A stretch of 64,000 nucleotides of DNA from Cellulomonas palmilytica (GTDB lineage: Bacteria > Actinomycetota > Actinomycetes > Actinomycetales > Cellulomonadaceae). Shown piece after piece: positions 1 to 10,993 of the stretch (position 1 is the first letter of the stretch; each line of letters begins with the position of its first letter). The position numbers and the translations under genes were made by a program. The notes under the pieces were generated by a model, which did not search any database, was not told the DNA's origin, and saw only the letters and a list, made by a program, of their open reading frames with translations. The stretch covers positions 2,108,001 to 2,172,000 of the forward strand of contig NZ_CP062221.1 in assembly GCF_021590045.1 (NCBI RefSeq), given 5' to 3'.

Positions 1-1613
<1,613 letters not shown>

Positions 1614-1618
1614 GCCCG

Positions 1619-3436
1619 ATGTCCGACGAACGGTCGCCTGTGGGGGGCGCGGCCGGGGACGAGAACGACACGCAGGTCCCGCACCCCGCTCGTGGGGTGC
1701 GGGACCTGCGCGTCGAACGGCTCGACCTCGCGACGCGGCTGACGGGTCCGACGAGTGACGGCGTGGCGCGCCGCAGCCGGATCGCCGGCCTGGTGCGCAC
1801 GCGGCTCGCGGAGCTGTGGGACGAGGCCAGCAAGGGCGAGGACTCCACGGGGGTCGCGCTCGGCGTGGTCGGCTCGGTCGGTCGCGGTGACGCGAGCCCG
1901 GTCTCCGACCTGGACCTGCTGCTCGTGCACGAGGGCCGCTCGCGGTCCGCGGAGGACCTGCAGTCGCTCGCGCAGCGCCTGTGGTACCCGATCTGGGACG
2001 CGGGGCTCGACCTCGACCACTCCGTGCGCTCGCTGGCCCAGTGCCGCCAGGTCGCGTCCAAGGACCTGCCGGCGGCGGTGGGGATGCTCGACCTGCAGCA
2101 CGTCGCGGGGGACCCCGTGGTGATCGCGCGCGCGACGTCCGCGCTGCTGGAGGACTGGCGCGCGGCGGCGCGTCGGCGCCTGCCCGAGCTGCTCGCGTCG
2201 ACCCGCCAGCGCGCGGAGCGGCACGGCGAGCTCGCGTACCTGATCGAGCCCGAGCTCAAGGAGGCGCGCGGCGGGATCCGGGACGCCGTGGTGCTCTCGG
2301 CACTCGCGGCCACGTGGCTCACGGACCGCCCGCACGGCGCGGTGGACCACGCGTACGCGCACCTGCTGGACGTGCGCGACGCGGTCCAGGTGGCGACGCG
2401 CCGGCACACCAACCGTCTGCTGCTCGCGGACCAGGACGAGGTCGCCGAGCTCGTCGGCTTCGACGACCGCGACGACCTGCTCGCGAGCGTCGCGGAGGCA
2501 GCCCGGATCATCTCGTACGCGCTCGACACCACGGCGCGCAACGCGCGTCAGGCGCTCGAGCGTCCGGCGCGCGGGCCCCGGCTCGTGCGGGGTCGTCGGC
2601 TGCCGCCCCGGCTGCGGCCCATCGCCGAGGGCCTGGTGCAGCACAACGACGAGATCGTGCTCGCGGTCGACGCCGAGCCGGAGAACGACCCGCTGCTCGC
2701 GCTGCGCGCGGCGGCGACCGCGGCGCGCACGGGCCTGCAGCTGTCGCCCGTGTCGGTGCAGCACCTCACGGTGACGCCGCCGCTGCCGACCCCGTGGCCG
2801 CGGCAGGCGCGCACGTACCTGCTGCAGGTCCTCGGCGCGGGGCACGCCCAGGTGCCGATCTGGGAGGCGCTCGACCTGGCGGGCGTCGTGACGACGTGGA
2901 TCCCCGAGTGGGCGGGCGTGCGCAACCGCCCGCAGCGCTCGCCCGTGCACCGGCACACGGTCGACCGGCACCTCGTCGAGACCGCGGCGAACGTCACGGC
3001 GCTCGCGCAGGGCGCGCCCAGCGACACGCTGCTGCTGACGGCCGTGCTGCACGACATCGGCAAGCGCGCGGGTGCGGGCGACCACTCGGTCGAGGGCGCA
3101 CGGCTCGCGGGGCCGATCGTCGAGCGCATGGGGTTCGGCGAGCACGTCGCGGCGGACGTCGCACGGCTCGTGCGCGAGCACCTGACGCTCGTCGAGCTCG
3201 CGACGAGCGCGGACCCGGACGACCCGGCGACCGTCCAGCGGCTGCTCGACGCGGTCGACCACCGCGGTGACCTGCTGCACGCGCTGCGCCTGCTCACCGA
3301 GGCCGACGCCGTGGCCGCGGGTCCCGCGGCGTGGAGCCAGTGGCGTGGCACGCTCGTCGACGACCTCGTCGCGCGGGCGCGCGTGCAGCTCGGCGACCGT
3401 GCGGCGGGCGCCCCGGGTACCCTGGGACGACCCTGA
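1619..3436 (+). CDS. glnD: GlnD-type PII nucleotidyltransferase/hydrolase, no ACT domains
   Basis: The bifunctional enzyme adds and removes a nucleotidyl group on PII in response to glutamine. A nucleotidyltransferase domain carries GSVGRGD (residues 85-91) and [10 protein letters not shown] with the metal-binding DxD near residue 97. The central GlnD helical region follows ([19 protein letters not shown]). An HD phosphohydrolase domain has [11 protein letters not shown] and VLHDIGKR near residue 478. The 605-residue protein stops soon after the HD domain, where well-studied family members (E. coli GlnD about 890 residues) continue into two glutamine-sensing ACT domains; none is visible here. 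The ATG at 1619 is the longest start, but a hairpin at 1671-1710 makes the in-frame GTG at 1763 a serious alternative. It follows glnB, its substrate. Confidence 0.9.
   Translation: MSDERSPVGGAAGDENDTQVPHPARGVRDLRVERLDLATRLTGPTSDGVARRSRIAGLVRTRLAELWDEASKGEDSTGVALGVVGSVGRGDASPVSDLDLLLVHEGRSRSAEDLQSLAQRLWYPIWDAGLDLDHSVRSLAQCRQVASKDLPAAVGMLDLQHVAGDPVVIARATSALLEDWRAAARRRLPELLASTRQRAERHGELAYLIEPELKEARGGIRDAVVLSALAATWLTDRPHGAVDHAYAHLLDVRDAVQVATRRHTNRLLLADQDEVAELVGFDDRDDLLASVAEAARIISYALDTTARNARQALERPARGPRLVRGRRLPPRLRPIAEGLVQHNDEIVLAVDAEPENDPLLALRAAATAARTGLQLSPVSVQHLTVTPPLPTPWPRQARTYLLQVLGAGHAQVPIWEALDLAGVVTTWIPEWAGVRNRPQRSPVHRHTVDRHLVETAANVTALAQGAPSDTLLLTAVLHDIGKRAGAGDHSVEGARLAGPIVERMGFGEHVAADVARLVREHLTLVELATSADPDDPATVQRLLDAVDHRGDLLHALRLLTEADAVAAGPAAWSQWRGTLVDDLVARARVQLGDRAAGAPGTLGRP
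1671..1710 (+). terminator. 17-bp perfect hairpin after glnB, inside annotated glnD 5' end
   Basis: Bases 1671-1687 and 1694-1710 are perfect reverse complements (17 bp) separated by a 6-nt loop GCTCGT. There is no T-tract, as is usual for terminator-like hairpins in high-GC Actinobacteria. It resembles the other intergenic hairpins of this window, yet lies 52 nt inside the longest glnD reading frame. This favours either attenuation of glnD or a glnD start further downstream. Confidence 0.7.
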
Positions 3437-3458
3437 TCCCTCTCCCGCGAGGACGCAC

Positions 3459-5060
3459 GTGTTCGCCACTCTGTCCGACCGTCTGACGTCGACGTTCAAG
3501 AACCTGCGCACCAAGGGCCGGCTGTCCGAGGCGGACGTCGACGCCACGGTGCGCGAGATCCGTCGCGCGCTGCTCGACGCGGACGTCGCGGTGCCCGTGG
3601 TGCGCCAGTTCACGGGTGCGGTGCGCGAGCGCGCGCTGTCCGCCGAGGTGTCGCAGGCGCTGAACCCGGCGCAGCAGGTCGTCAAGATCGTCAACGACGA
3701 GCTCGTGTCGATCCTCGGCGGCGAGACGCGCACGCTGCGGTTCGCGAAGACCCCGCCGACGGTCATCCTGCTCGCGGGTCTGCAGGGTGCCGGCAAGACG
3801 ACGCTCGCGGGCAAGCTCGCGCTGCAGCTCAAGGGCGAGGGCCACACGCCGCTGCTGGTCGCGGCGGACCTGCAGCGTCCGAACGCGGTCACGCAGCTGC
3901 AGGTCGTGGGGGAGCGCGCGGGCGTGCCGGTGTTCGCGCCGCACCCGGGCAACCAGGGCGCCGACGACGTGCTGCCCGCCGGGGCGGACCCCGTCGCGGT
4001 CGCGCGCGCGGGCCTCGAGGCGGCGCGCGCGCGACAGCACGACGTGCTGATCGTCGACACCGCGGGCCGCCTGGGTGTCGACGCCGAGCTCATGGCGCAG
4101 GCCGCGGACATCCGCGACGCGGTGCAGCCGGACGAGATCCTGTTCGTGATCGACGCGATGATCGGCCAGGACGCCGTGAACACGGCGCAGGCGTTCGCGG
4201 ACGGCGTCGGCTTCACGGGAGTCGTGCTCTCCAAGCTCGACGGCGACGCGCGCGGTGGCGCCGCGCTGTCGGTCGCGTCGGTCACCGGCCGCCCGATCAT
4301 GTACGCGTCCACGGGCGAGAAGCTCACGGACTTCGAGGTCTTCCACCCGGACCGCATGGCCTCGCGCATCCTCGACATGGGCGACGTCCTGACGCTCATC
4401 GAGCAGGCCGAGAAGGCGTTCGACGAGCAGCAGGCGCAGGAGATGGCCGGCAAGCTCGCGAGCGGCGAGGGCTTCACGCTCGCGGACTTCCTGCAGCAGA
4501 TGCAGCAGCTGCGCAAGATGGGCTCGCTCAAGAAGATGTTCGGGATGCTCCCGGGCATGGCGCAGATGCGCGACGCGCTCGACAACTTCGACGAGCGCGA
4601 GGTCGACCGCATCGAGGCGATCATCCACTCGATGACGCCCGCCGAGCGCGACAACCCGAAGATCATCAACGGCTCGCGCCGGGCGCGCATCGCGCGCGGC
4701 TCGGGCACCACGCCCACGGACGTCAACCAGCTCCTCGAGCGGTTCGACGGCGCGCAGAAGATGATGCGCCAGATGGCCAAGTCGGGGGGGATGCCCGGCA
4801 TGCCGGGCGGGATCCCGGGCATGGGGAACCTGCCGGGCATGGGCAAGAAGGCGCGCGGCAAGTCCGCGCCCCAGCGCAAGGTGCGCGGCAAGTCGGGCAA
4901 CCCCGCGAAGCGCGCCGCGCAGGAGAAGGCCGCGCTCGAGGGGCGCCCCGCGACGAGCGCGCCGGCCGGGTCGGCGTTCGGCCTCGGCCGGCAGGCGCCC
5001 GAGCCGGACCCGGCGTCGCTCGAGCTGCCCGCGGGCCTCGAGAAGTTCCTGGGCCGCTGA
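3459..5060 (+). CDS. ffh: Signal recognition particle GTPase Ffh
   Basis: The protein subunit of the SRP binds signal sequences of nascent membrane proteins and delivers ribosomes to FtsY. An N-terminal helical bundle is followed by the G domain with GLQGAGKTT (P-loop), DTAGRLG, and the SRP-specific DGDARGGAALS. The methionine-rich M domain contains MQQMQQLRKMG and the 4.5S RNA-binding motif SRRARIARGSG. The C-terminal tail is rich in Met-Pro-Gly repeats (GMPGMPGGIPGMG) and then basic. GTG at 3459 is chosen because it gives the canonical N-terminus VFATLSDRLTSTFKNLR; the protein is 533 residues, normal for Actinobacteria. It begins 22 nt after glnD. Confidence 0.97.
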   Translation: MFATLSDRLTSTFKNLRTKGRLSEADVDATVREIRRALLDADVAVPVVRQFTGAVRERALSAEVSQALNPAQQVVKIVNDELVSILGGETRTLRFAKTPPTVILLAGLQGAGKTTLAGKLALQLKGEGHTPLLVAADLQRPNAVTQLQVVGERAGVPVFAPHPGNQGADDVLPAGADPVAVARAGLEAARARQHDVLIVDTAGRLGVDAELMAQAADIRDAVQPDEILFVIDAMIGQDAVNTAQAFADGVGFTGVVLSKLDGDARGGAALSVASVTGRPIMYASTGEKLTDFEVFHPDRMASRILDMGDVLTLIEQAEKAFDEQQAQEMAGKLASGEGFTLADFLQQMQQLRKMGSLKKMFGMLPGMAQMRDALDNFDEREVDRIEAIIHSMTPAERDNPKIINGSRRARIARGSGTTPTDVNQLLERFDGAQKMMRQMAKSGGMPGMPGGIPGMGNLPGMGKKARGKSAPQRKVRGKSGNPAKRAAQEKAALEGRPATSAPAGSAFGLGRQAPEPDPASLELPAGLEKFLGR

Positions 5061-5079
5061 CGACGGGCACCCGCACCCG

Positions 5080-6180
5080 ATGAGCCGGTCCGAGGTCCTG
5101 CACCTGTCGGGGACGGTCGTGCTCGACGACGAGCGCGAGGTCGGCGACGCGTGGGTCGTCGACGGCCGGCTCACGTTCGAGCGTCCGGCGGGCGGCGCGA
5201 CGACGAGGATCGAGGGCTGGGTGCTGCCCGGGCTCGTCGACGTGCACTGCCACATCGGGCTGGCGGCGGACGGCGCGGTCGACGCCGCGACGGCCGAGCG
5301 GCAGGCGGTCGCGGACCGCGACTCGGGCGTCCTGCTCGTGCGCGACGCGGGCTCGCCCGCGGACACGTCGTGGGTGCACGCGCGCCGGGACCTGCCGCGG
5401 CTGATCCGCGCGGGCCACCACCTGGCGCGCCCCAGGCGCTACCTGCGGCACTACGGCCGCGAGCTCGCCGCCGTGCACGACCTGCCCGGGGCGGTGCACG
5501 ACGAGGCGGTGCGCGGCGACGGCTGGGTCAAGCTCGTCGCCGACTGGATCGACCGCGACCTGCCCGGCGGCGGTGACCTCACGCCGTTGTGGCCCGACGA
5601 CGTGCTCGTCGACGCGGTGCGCGCAGCGCACGACAGCGGCGCGCGCGTGACCGCCCACACGTTCGCGACCGAGTCGCTCGACCCGCTCCTGGACGCCGGC
5701 GTGGACTGCCTCGAGCACGCCACGGGCGCGACGCCCGAGCAGATCGAGCGGATCGCGTTGCTCGGCGTCCCGGTGACGGCCACGCTGCTGCAGGTCGCGC
5801 AGTTCGACGCGATCGCGGACCAGGGTGCCGCGCGCTTCCCGCGGTTCGCGGCCCGCATGCGCGCGATGGGCGCCCGGCGCCACGCGCACGTGCGCGACCT
5901 GCACGACGCGGGCGTGCCGGTGCTCGTCGGCACCGACGCGGGCGGCACGATCGGGCACGGCCGGATCGCCGACGAGGCCGCCGAGCTCGTCGCCGCGGGC
6001 ATCCCGGCGCGCGAGGTCGTCGCGGCCGCGAGCTGGCGCACGCGCGAGTGGCTCGGCGTGGACGCGATCACGGAGGGGGCGAGCGCCGACGTCGTGGTCT
6101 TCGACCGCGACCCGCGCCGGGACGTGCGCGCCCTCGCCGAGCCGTCGGCGGTGGTCCTGCGGGGCGTCCGGTACCGCTGA
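5080..6180 (+). CDS. Amidohydrolase family protein, imidazolonepropionase-like
   Basis: A 366-residue metal-dependent hydrolase of the amidohydrolase superfamily. An N-terminal small beta-sandwich segment precedes the metal-binding VDVHCHIG (HxH, near residue 56). Later come TAHTFATESL and CLEHATG (further His ligands) and the catalytic Asp in VGTDAGG, followed by GHGRIADEAAEL. The C-terminus ASADVVVFDRDPRRD is the typical return strand to the sandwich domain. The substrate cannot be read from sequence. It follows ffh by 19 nt in the same direction, an arrangement I believe is common in Actinobacteria, but no functional link to SRP is evident. Confidence 0.88.
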   Translation: MSRSEVLHLSGTVVLDDEREVGDAWVVDGRLTFERPAGGATTRIEGWVLPGLVDVHCHIGLAADGAVDAATAERQAVADRDSGVLLVRDAGSPADTSWVHARRDLPRLIRAGHHLARPRRYLRHYGRELAAVHDLPGAVHDEAVRGDGWVKLVADWIDRDLPGGGDLTPLWPDDVLVDAVRAAHDSGARVTAHTFATESLDPLLDAGVDCLEHATGATPEQIERIALLGVPVTATLLQVAQFDAIADQGAARFPRFAARMRAMGARRHAHVRDLHDAGVPVLVGTDAGGTIGHGRIADEAAELVAAGIPAREVVAAASWRTREWLGVDAITEGASADVVVFDRDPRRDVRALAEPSAVVLRGVRYR

Positions 6181-6376
6181 CGTGTCGCTCATCGGTCGCT
6201 GACGGGCGGCTGACCTGCCGCTGATGGGTCGCTGACCAGCATGGACGCCGGGAGGTCGCGTTCACCTGCACGGTCGGCCCCGTCGCGGCGTACGGGTGAG
6301 GCCGCGCCGTGCGCCTGCCGCGCCGCCGGTGGCCGTGGTTGCATCGTGTGACCGCAGCACGCAGGCCGGAGGGACC

Positions 6377-6898
6377 ATGACGACCAGCACGCCCGCCGCA
6401 CCGCCGGCCCCCACGACGCGGGCGGGAGACCCCGACGCGACCCGGACCCGCGCGCTCGTCGCAGCCGCGGTGCTCGTGGTCGGCTCGGTCCTCGGCGTGG
6501 TCGCGAAGGTCGCGTTCTTCGGGTGGAGCGGCGTCGCGCTGCTCATGTGGTGGCCGGTGACGGTGGTGCTGCCCGTCGCCGCGGTGGCGACCGTGCTGCG
6601 CCCGCTCGTCGGGCTGGGGACCGTCCGGTCCCACCTCGGCCACGCGCCGCGCCGGTACCGGGTGCTCGGGTGGGGTCTCGGGCTCGGCGTGCTCCTCGGG
6701 TACGGAGGCTTCGGCGACGACGTCGAGGACGAGCAGGTGACGTCCGGCCTGGCGTTCCTGCTCGGGTCGGTGCCGGACTGGCTCCACGCGCTCGCCGTGG
6801 CCGTGCTCGTGGTCACCCTCGCCGCGTGCGCCGCGGCGCTCGTCGTGTACACCGTCGACCGCGTGCGGGTGGGACGCGCCGCCGCGCACGAGGTGTGA
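6377..6898 (+). CDS. Small membrane protein of unknown function
   Basis: I do not recognise this family. The ATG at 6377 is chosen because GGAGGG lies just upstream; an earlier in-frame start at 6296 has no ribosome-binding site. The 173-residue product begins with a Pro/Ala/Thr-rich cytoplasmic stretch. About four hydrophobic segments follow, around ALVAAAVLVVGSVLGVVAK, GVALLMWWPVTVVLPVAAV, RVLGWGLGLGVLLGYGGF and ALAVAVLVVTLAACAAALVV. An acidic loop (GDDVEDEQ) lies between segments three and four. It stands alone between the amidohydrolase and the rpsP promoter region. Codon usage matches its neighbours. Confidence 0.7.
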   Translation: MTTSTPAAPPAPTTRAGDPDATRTRALVAAAVLVVGSVLGVVAKVAFFGWSGVALLMWWPVTVVLPVAAVATVLRPLVGLGTVRSHLGHAPRRYRVLGWGLGLGVLLGYGGFGDDVEDEQVTSGLAFLLGSVPDWLHALAVAVLVVTLAACAAALVVYTVDRVRVGRAAAHEV

Positions 6899-6940
6899 CG
6901 CGGACGGCCCGCGGAGCGTCGAGGCTCGCGTCGGGCCGGC

Positions 6941-6970
6941 TTGGGGCCGGGTCGCGACGTCTGGCATGAT
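6941..6970 (+). promoter_or_regulatory. Candidate sigma-70 promoter for rpsP
   Basis: TTGGGG at 6941-6946 and CATGAT at 6965-6970 are separated by 18 bp, a plausible -35/-10 pair in the gap before rpsP. It would give a leader of roughly 120 nt ahead of the GTG at 7099. This is inferred from sequence only. Confidence 0.35.
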
Positions 6971-7098
6971 GGTCGGCTGTACTCGTCGTGCGCAGCCCCT
7001 CTACCTGCGCTCGACGCGTCCTTCGTCGCCACGTGCATGCCCAACCCCACGGGAAGGCGCTGTGCGACACCCCAGCTGAACCCAGGAGAGACCACACA

Positions 7099-7539
7099 GT
7101 GGCCACGAAGATCCGTCTCAAGCGTCTCGGCAAGATCCGGGCGCCGTACTACCGCGTCGTCGTCGCGGACTCGCGCACCAAGCGTGACGGCCGCGTCATC
7201 GAGGAGATCGGCAAGTACCACCCGACCGAGGAGCCGTCGCTCATCGACATCTCCTCCGAGCGTGCGCAGTACTGGCTCGGCGTCGGCGCGCAGCCGACCG
7301 AGCAGGTCCTCGCCCTCCTCAAGGTCACGGGTGACTGGCAGAAGTTCAAGGGCCTTCCGGGCGCCGAGGGCACGCTGAAGGTCAAGGCCGGCAAGGCCGA
7401 CCCGAAGGCCGCCGTCGAGGCCGCGGCCGCCGACGCCGAGAAGGTCAAGGCGAAGGCCTCCGAGAAGAAGACCGTCGCCGACGAGGCGCCGGCGGACGAG
7501 GCGCCGGCCGAGGCCGCCGCCGAGGACGAGCAGGCCTGA
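7099..7539 (+). CDS. rpsP: 30S ribosomal protein S16
   Basis: Small-subunit protein S16, needed for 30S assembly. GTG at 7099 follows an AGGAGAG site and gives the canonical start [24 protein letters not shown], with the family motif [14 protein letters not shown]. The conserved domain takes about the first 85 residues. The 146-residue protein then continues into an Ala/Lys/Glu-rich tail (for example [11 protein letters not shown] and [11 protein letters not shown]), a common extension in Actinobacteria. Its stop overlaps the khpA ATG (TGATG), so the two are translationally coupled. Confidence 0.97.
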   Translation: MATKIRLKRLGKIRAPYYRVVVADSRTKRDGRVIEEIGKYHPTEEPSLIDISSERAQYWLGVGAQPTEQVLALLKVTGDWQKFKGLPGAEGTLKVKAGKADPKAAVEAAAADAEKVKAKASEKKTVADEAPADEAPAEAAAEDEQA

Positions 7540-7778
7540 TGCTCGCCGACGCGCTCGAGCACCTGGTGCGCGGCATCGTCGACCACCCGGACGACGTCCG
7601 GGTGAGCTCGGTGGCGCTGCGTCGCGGTGAGCTGCTCGAGGTCCGGGTGCACCCGGACGACCTCGGGCGCGTGATCGGCCGCAGCGGCCGCACCGCGAAG
7701 GCGCTGCGGACCGTGGTCGGCGCGCTGTCGACCGACGGTCCGGTGCGCGTCGACGTGGTCGACGTCGACCGCCGCTGA
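7539..7778 (+). CDS. khpA: KH-domain RNA-binding protein KhpA
   Basis: A 79-residue single-KH-domain protein. The GxxG RNA-binding loop is seen as VIGRSGRTAKALR near residue 47, preceded by VRVHPDDLGR. In other bacteria KhpA pairs with KhpB/EloR and influences RNA metabolism and cell elongation. Location between rpsP and rimM is the standard position of this gene. It is coupled to rpsP by the TGATG overlap, and a strong hairpin follows 48 nt after its stop. Confidence 0.93.
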   Translation: MLADALEHLVRGIVDHPDDVRVSSVALRRGELLEVRVHPDDLGRVIGRSGRTAKALRTVVGALSTDGPVRVDVVDVDRR

Positions 7779-7826
7779 CCGGCGGAGCCGACGAGCACGA
7801 GCCGTCGCGCGGCCGCCGAGCCGCGT

Positions 7827-7868
7827 GACGAGAGGCCCGGCCCCTACCCTGGGGCCGGGCCTCTCGTC
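7827..7868 (+). terminator. 18-bp hairpin between khpA and rimM
   Basis: Bases 7827-7844 and 7851-7868 form a perfect 18-bp stem with loop TACCCT. No T-tract follows. It sits only 30 nt before the rimM start, so it could act as a terminator, attenuator or RNase cleavage site that separates expression of rpsP-khpA from rimM-trmD. Confidence 0.75.
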
Positions 7869-7898
7869 GTCCCGAACACCCTTGAGGAGAACCCCCAC

Positions 7899-8474
7899 AT
7901 GCTGCTGACGGTGGCGCGCGTCGGACGCGCGCACGGGCTGCGCGGCGAGGTCGCGCTCGACCTGCGGACCGACACCCCCGAGGAGCGCCTCGCCGACGGG
8001 ACGGTGCTCGGCACCGACCGCTCGGGCGTCGGCCCGCTGACCGTCGTGCGCACGCGCATCCAGCAGGGCCGCTGGTACGTGACGTTCGCGGAGGTCACCG
8101 ACCGCACGGGCGCGGAGGCGCTGCGCGGGGTCTCGCTCGTCGTCGAGGACGACGCGTCCGACGAGGAGGACGCGTGGTACCCGCACGAGCTGCGCGGGCT
8201 GCGGGTCGAGCACGTCGACGGGCGCGTCCTGGGTGAGGTCGTCGGGCTCGAGCACCTGCCGGCCCAGGACGTGCTCGTCGTGCGGGAGCCCGACGGCGCG
8301 CGCACGCTCGTGCCGTTCGTGCGGGCCATCGTGCCGGTCGTCGACGTGCCGGGCGGACGGGTCGTGCTCGACCCGCCGGGCGGTCTGCTCGCCGCGGACG
8401 CGGCGAACCTCGTGGTGTCCGACGAGACGGCGGGCCCGGACGACGCGCCGGACGCCGGCGGGCAGGACGGCTGA
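7899..8474 (+). CDS. rimM: 16S rRNA processing protein RimM
   Basis: A 30S maturation factor that binds S19 and helps form the 3' major domain of 16S rRNA. The N-terminal RimM domain starts [24 protein letters not shown], with the family motif [10 protein letters not shown]. The C-terminal PRC-barrel includes [11 protein letters not shown] and [18 protein letters not shown], ending near [21 protein letters not shown]. The 191-residue protein has a short acidic tail. ATG at 7899 follows GAGGAGA. trmD starts 5 nt after its stop, so they form one transcription unit. Confidence 0.95.
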   Translation: MLLTVARVGRAHGLRGEVALDLRTDTPEERLADGTVLGTDRSGVGPLTVVRTRIQQGRWYVTFAEVTDRTGAEALRGVSLVVEDDASDEEDAWYPHELRGLRVEHVDGRVLGEVVGLEHLPAQDVLVVREPDGARTLVPFVRAIVPVVDVPGGRVVLDPPGGLLAADAANLVVSDETAGPDDAPDAGGQDG

Positions 8475-8479
8475 CGCCC

Positions 8480-9253
8480 GTGCGCATCGACGTCCTGACG
8501 ATCTTCCCCGACTACCTCGCGCCGCTCGGGCTCTCGCTCGTCGGCAAGGCGCGTGAGGCCGGGATCCTCGACCTGCGCGTGCACGACCTGCGGGACTGGA
8601 CCACCGACCGGCACCGCACGGTCGACGACACCCCGTTCGGCGGCGGTGCGGGCATGGTCATGCGACCCGACGTGTGGGGCACGGCGCTCGACGACGTGCT
8701 CACGCCCGGCGCGCACCTGCTGCTGCCGACGCCGTCCGGCGAGGTGCTCGCGCAGCGCACGGCGCACGCGCTGGCCGGCGAGGACCACCTGGTGATCGCG
8801 TGCGGCAGGTACGAGGGCATCGACGCGCGCGTCGCCGAGCACTACGGCGCGGCAGGGGTGCGCGTGACCGAGTACTCCATCGGCGACTACGTGCTCAACG
8901 GCGGCGAGGTCGCCGCGCTCGTGCTCGTCGAGGCCGTCGCGCGGCTCCTGCCGGGCGTCGTGGGCAACCCGCACTCGCTCGTCGAGGAGTCGCACGGCGA
9001 GGCCGGGCTGCTCGAGTACCCCGTCTACACCAAGCCGCCGTCGTGGCGCGGGCTCGACGTGCCCGACGTGCTGCTCTCGGGGCACCACGCCCGGATCGCC
9101 CGCTGGCGTCGCGACGAGGCCCTGCGCCGCACGGCCGCGCGCCGGCCGGACATGCTGGCGGTGCTCGGTGACGACGCGCTCGACCGGCACGACCGCGAGG
9201 TGCTCGCGCAGCTCGACGACCCGGGGGCGGACGCGGCGCCCGAGGGCGGCTGA
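8480..9253 (+). CDS. trmD: tRNA (guanine37-N1)-methyltransferase TrmD
   Basis: Makes m1G37 in tRNAs reading CNN/GGG codons, using SAM, and prevents +1 frameshifts. The SPOUT trefoil-knot fold is evident: the start [29 protein letters not shown] (tRNA and SAM loop), [12 protein letters not shown] and [18 protein letters not shown] (knot). The C-terminal helical domain carries [28 protein letters not shown], written here only as landmarks PVYTKP and LLSGHH. Length is 257 residues, near the norm. The GTG start at 8480 lies close to the end of rimM. Confidence 0.97.
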   Translation: MRIDVLTIFPDYLAPLGLSLVGKAREAGILDLRVHDLRDWTTDRHRTVDDTPFGGGAGMVMRPDVWGTALDDVLTPGAHLLLPTPSGEVLAQRTAHALAGEDHLVIACGRYEGIDARVAEHYGAAGVRVTEYSIGDYVLNGGEVAALVLVEAVARLLPGVVGNPHSLVEESHGEAGLLEYPVYTKPPSWRGLDVPDVLLSGHHARIARWRRDEALRRTAARRPDMLAVLGDDALDRHDREVLAQLDDPGADAAPEGG

Positions 9254-9499
9254 CGCGGGACACCCGGGTCGCACCGGCGTCCGATTACCGGGCGTCACCT
9301 GCCCTGTGGCAGACTTGTCCGCTGGTGCGCGCGCGGTCGCGTCTCTGCCACGGGGGAGACGACCGACGACCCACCGGTCCCGGCGCAGCCGGTCCGGACG
9401 CACCGCCGAACCAGACCACCGGGGCGAGCCCGCGCACGACGCGCTGCGCCCGCCCCCGACATCACGCTCCTGACCCGTGCGCAGGACGAGGAGAACACC
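9254..9499 (+). promoter_or_regulatory. Leader and probable promoter region of rplS
   Basis: This 246-bp gap separates trmD from rplS within an otherwise tight cluster, so rplS probably has its own promoter. A CAGACT element at 9310-9315 is the best -10 candidate; the -35 is unclear (TTACCG at 9285-9290 would give a 19-bp spacer). A leader of about 180 nt would follow. GAGGAGA just before 9500 is the ribosome-binding site. I see no dominant hairpin in it. Confidence 0.4.
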
Positions 9500-9862
9500 A
9501 TGCACACGCTGGACCAGGTCGACGCCGCCGCGCTGCGGTCCGACATCCCGGAGTTCCGCCCGGGCGACACCGTCAAGGTCAACGTCAAGGTCGTCGAGGG
9601 CAACCGCTCGCGCGTCCAGGCGTTCCAGGGCGTCGTCATCGCCCGCCAGGGCTCCGGTGTCCGCGAGACGTTCACCGTCCGCAAGATCAGCTTCCAGGTC
9701 GGCGTCGAGCGCACGTTCCCGGTGCACGCGCCCTCGCTGGAGTCCATCGAGGTCGTCACCCGTGGTGACGTCCGCCGCGCGAAGCTGTACTACCTGCGTG
9801 GCCTGCGGGGCAAGAAGGCCAAGATCAAGGAGAAGCGCGAGAACACGGCCGCTCAGGCCTGA
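9500..9862 (+). CDS. rplS: 50S ribosomal protein L19
   Basis: Large-subunit protein at the 30S-50S interface. The 120-residue product contains the family signatures [35 protein letters not shown] and [19 protein letters not shown], and ends with the basic [23 protein letters not shown] at 9500 follows GAGGAG. A perfect hairpin 21 nt after the stop closes the transcription unit. Confidence 0.98.
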   Translation: MHTLDQVDAAALRSDIPEFRPGDTVKVNVKVVEGNRSRVQAFQGVVIARQGSGVRETFTVRKISFQVGVERTFPVHAPSLESIEVVTRGDVRRAKLYYLRGLRGKKAKIKEKRENTAAQA

Positions 9863-9883
9863 GTCGACGCGCACGACTCCCGT

Positions 9884-9922
9884 CCGTGAGGGCGGCCACC
9901 TTCCGGGTGGCCGCCCTCACGG
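9884..9922 (+). terminator. 17-bp hairpin after rplS
   Basis: Bases 9884-9900 and 9906-9922 form a perfect 17-bp stem around the loop TTCCG. It is placed as expected for the terminator of the rplS transcript; no T-tract follows. Confidence 0.8.
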
Positions 9923-10144
9923 TCTCCGCCGTCGGGATGTCGTCGGGCGAACCGCCCGACCACGTCGCGATCCGTGCACCCGGCACACGGGTCGACGTGC
10001 GAGAGTGTCCCGGTGACCCTGCGACCCGACGACGAGCAGGCGCCCTCCGGCGCGTTCGGCTGGCCGCCGCGTGACCAGGAGACCGGGCAGGGGCAGGCCG
10101 GGGCGGCGGTGCCGTCGGGGCGCGGGGAGACGGAGCAGGAGAGC

Positions 10145-10993
10145 ATGCACGAACCGGACACGTGGACCGCGGACGGCGCGGCGACGGCTGTCGAGGGACC
10201 CGGCGACCCGAACGGGAACCGACCCGACGAGGGCGGTGCGCCGGGCGAGCAGCCGGCAGAGCCCCTGAGCAGGGCCGACCGGCGCCGCGCCGAGCGCGGC
10301 AAGGGCCCGCGGCGCAGGACGAGCGCGGGCGGATCGCTGCTGCGCGAGACCGGCATCATCCTGGTCTCGGCGCTGGTGCTGTCCTGGCTCATCAAGACGT
10401 TCCTGGTGCAGGCGTTCTTCATCCCGAGCTCGTCGATGTACGACACGCTGCTCGTGAACGACCGCATCATGGTCAGCAAGCTCACGCCCGGCCCGTTCGA
10501 CCTCGAGCGCGGCGACATCGTCGTGTTCAAGGACCCGGGCGGCTGGCTCGAGGGCCAGAAGCCCGAGGAGACCACGGGCTGGCGGCACACGGTGAACGAC
10601 GTGCTCACGTTCATCGGCCTCTACCCGCAGGACGCGGGCGAGCACCTGGTCAAGCGCGTGATCGGGATGCCCGGCGACCGCGTCGCGTGCAAGGGCCCGG
10701 GTGAGCCCGTCACGGTCAACGGCGTCGCGATCGACGAGCCGTACCTCGCGGCGGGCGCGATGCCCAGCCAGCTCGCGTTCGACATCACCGTCCCGCCGGA
10801 CAGCCTGTGGGTCATGGGCGACAACCGGCAGAGCTCGCGCGACGCGCGCGCCCACCTGGGTGACGCGGGCGGCGGTTCCATCCCGATCGACAACGTCGTC
10901 GGCAAGGCGTTCGTGCTCGTCTGGCCTCTCGACCGGGCCGAGGTGCTGCGCAACCCCGCCGACACGTTCAAGGACGTCCCCGACCCGTCATGA
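10145..10993 (+). CDS. lepB: Type I signal peptidase
   Basis: Membrane-anchored S26 serine peptidase that removes signal peptides on the outer face of the membrane. One transmembrane helix ([19 protein letters not shown]) is followed by box [16 protein letters not shown], holding the catalytic Ser before Met. Box [12 protein letters not shown] holds the general-base Lys, and box E is [13 protein letters not shown]. The N-terminus before the helix is long and charged. ATG at 10145 is preferred because an AGGAG precedes it (282 residues). In-frame GTGs at 10013 and 9974 would add 44-57 residues of low-complexity sequence. Its stop overlaps rnhB (ATGA). Confidence 0.93.
   Translation: MHEPDTWTADGAATAVEGPGDPNGNRPDEGGAPGEQPAEPLSRADRRRAERGKGPRRRTSAGGSLLRETGIILVSALVLSWLIKTFLVQAFFIPSSSMYDTLLVNDRIMVSKLTPGPFDLERGDIVVFKDPGGWLEGQKPEETTGWRHTVNDVLTFIGLYPQDAGEHLVKRVIGMPGDRVACKGPGEPVTVNGVAIDEPYLAAGAMPSQLAFDITVPPDSLWVMGDNRQSSRDARAHLGDAGGGSIPIDNVVGKAFVLVWPLDRAEVLRNPADTFKDVPDPS

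Noticed and set aside
6181..6296. Repeated CGCTGACGGG-like words after the amidohydrolase
   Set aside because: The copies are short and irregular, and they may be chance in GC-rich DNA; they do not form a clear tandem unit.
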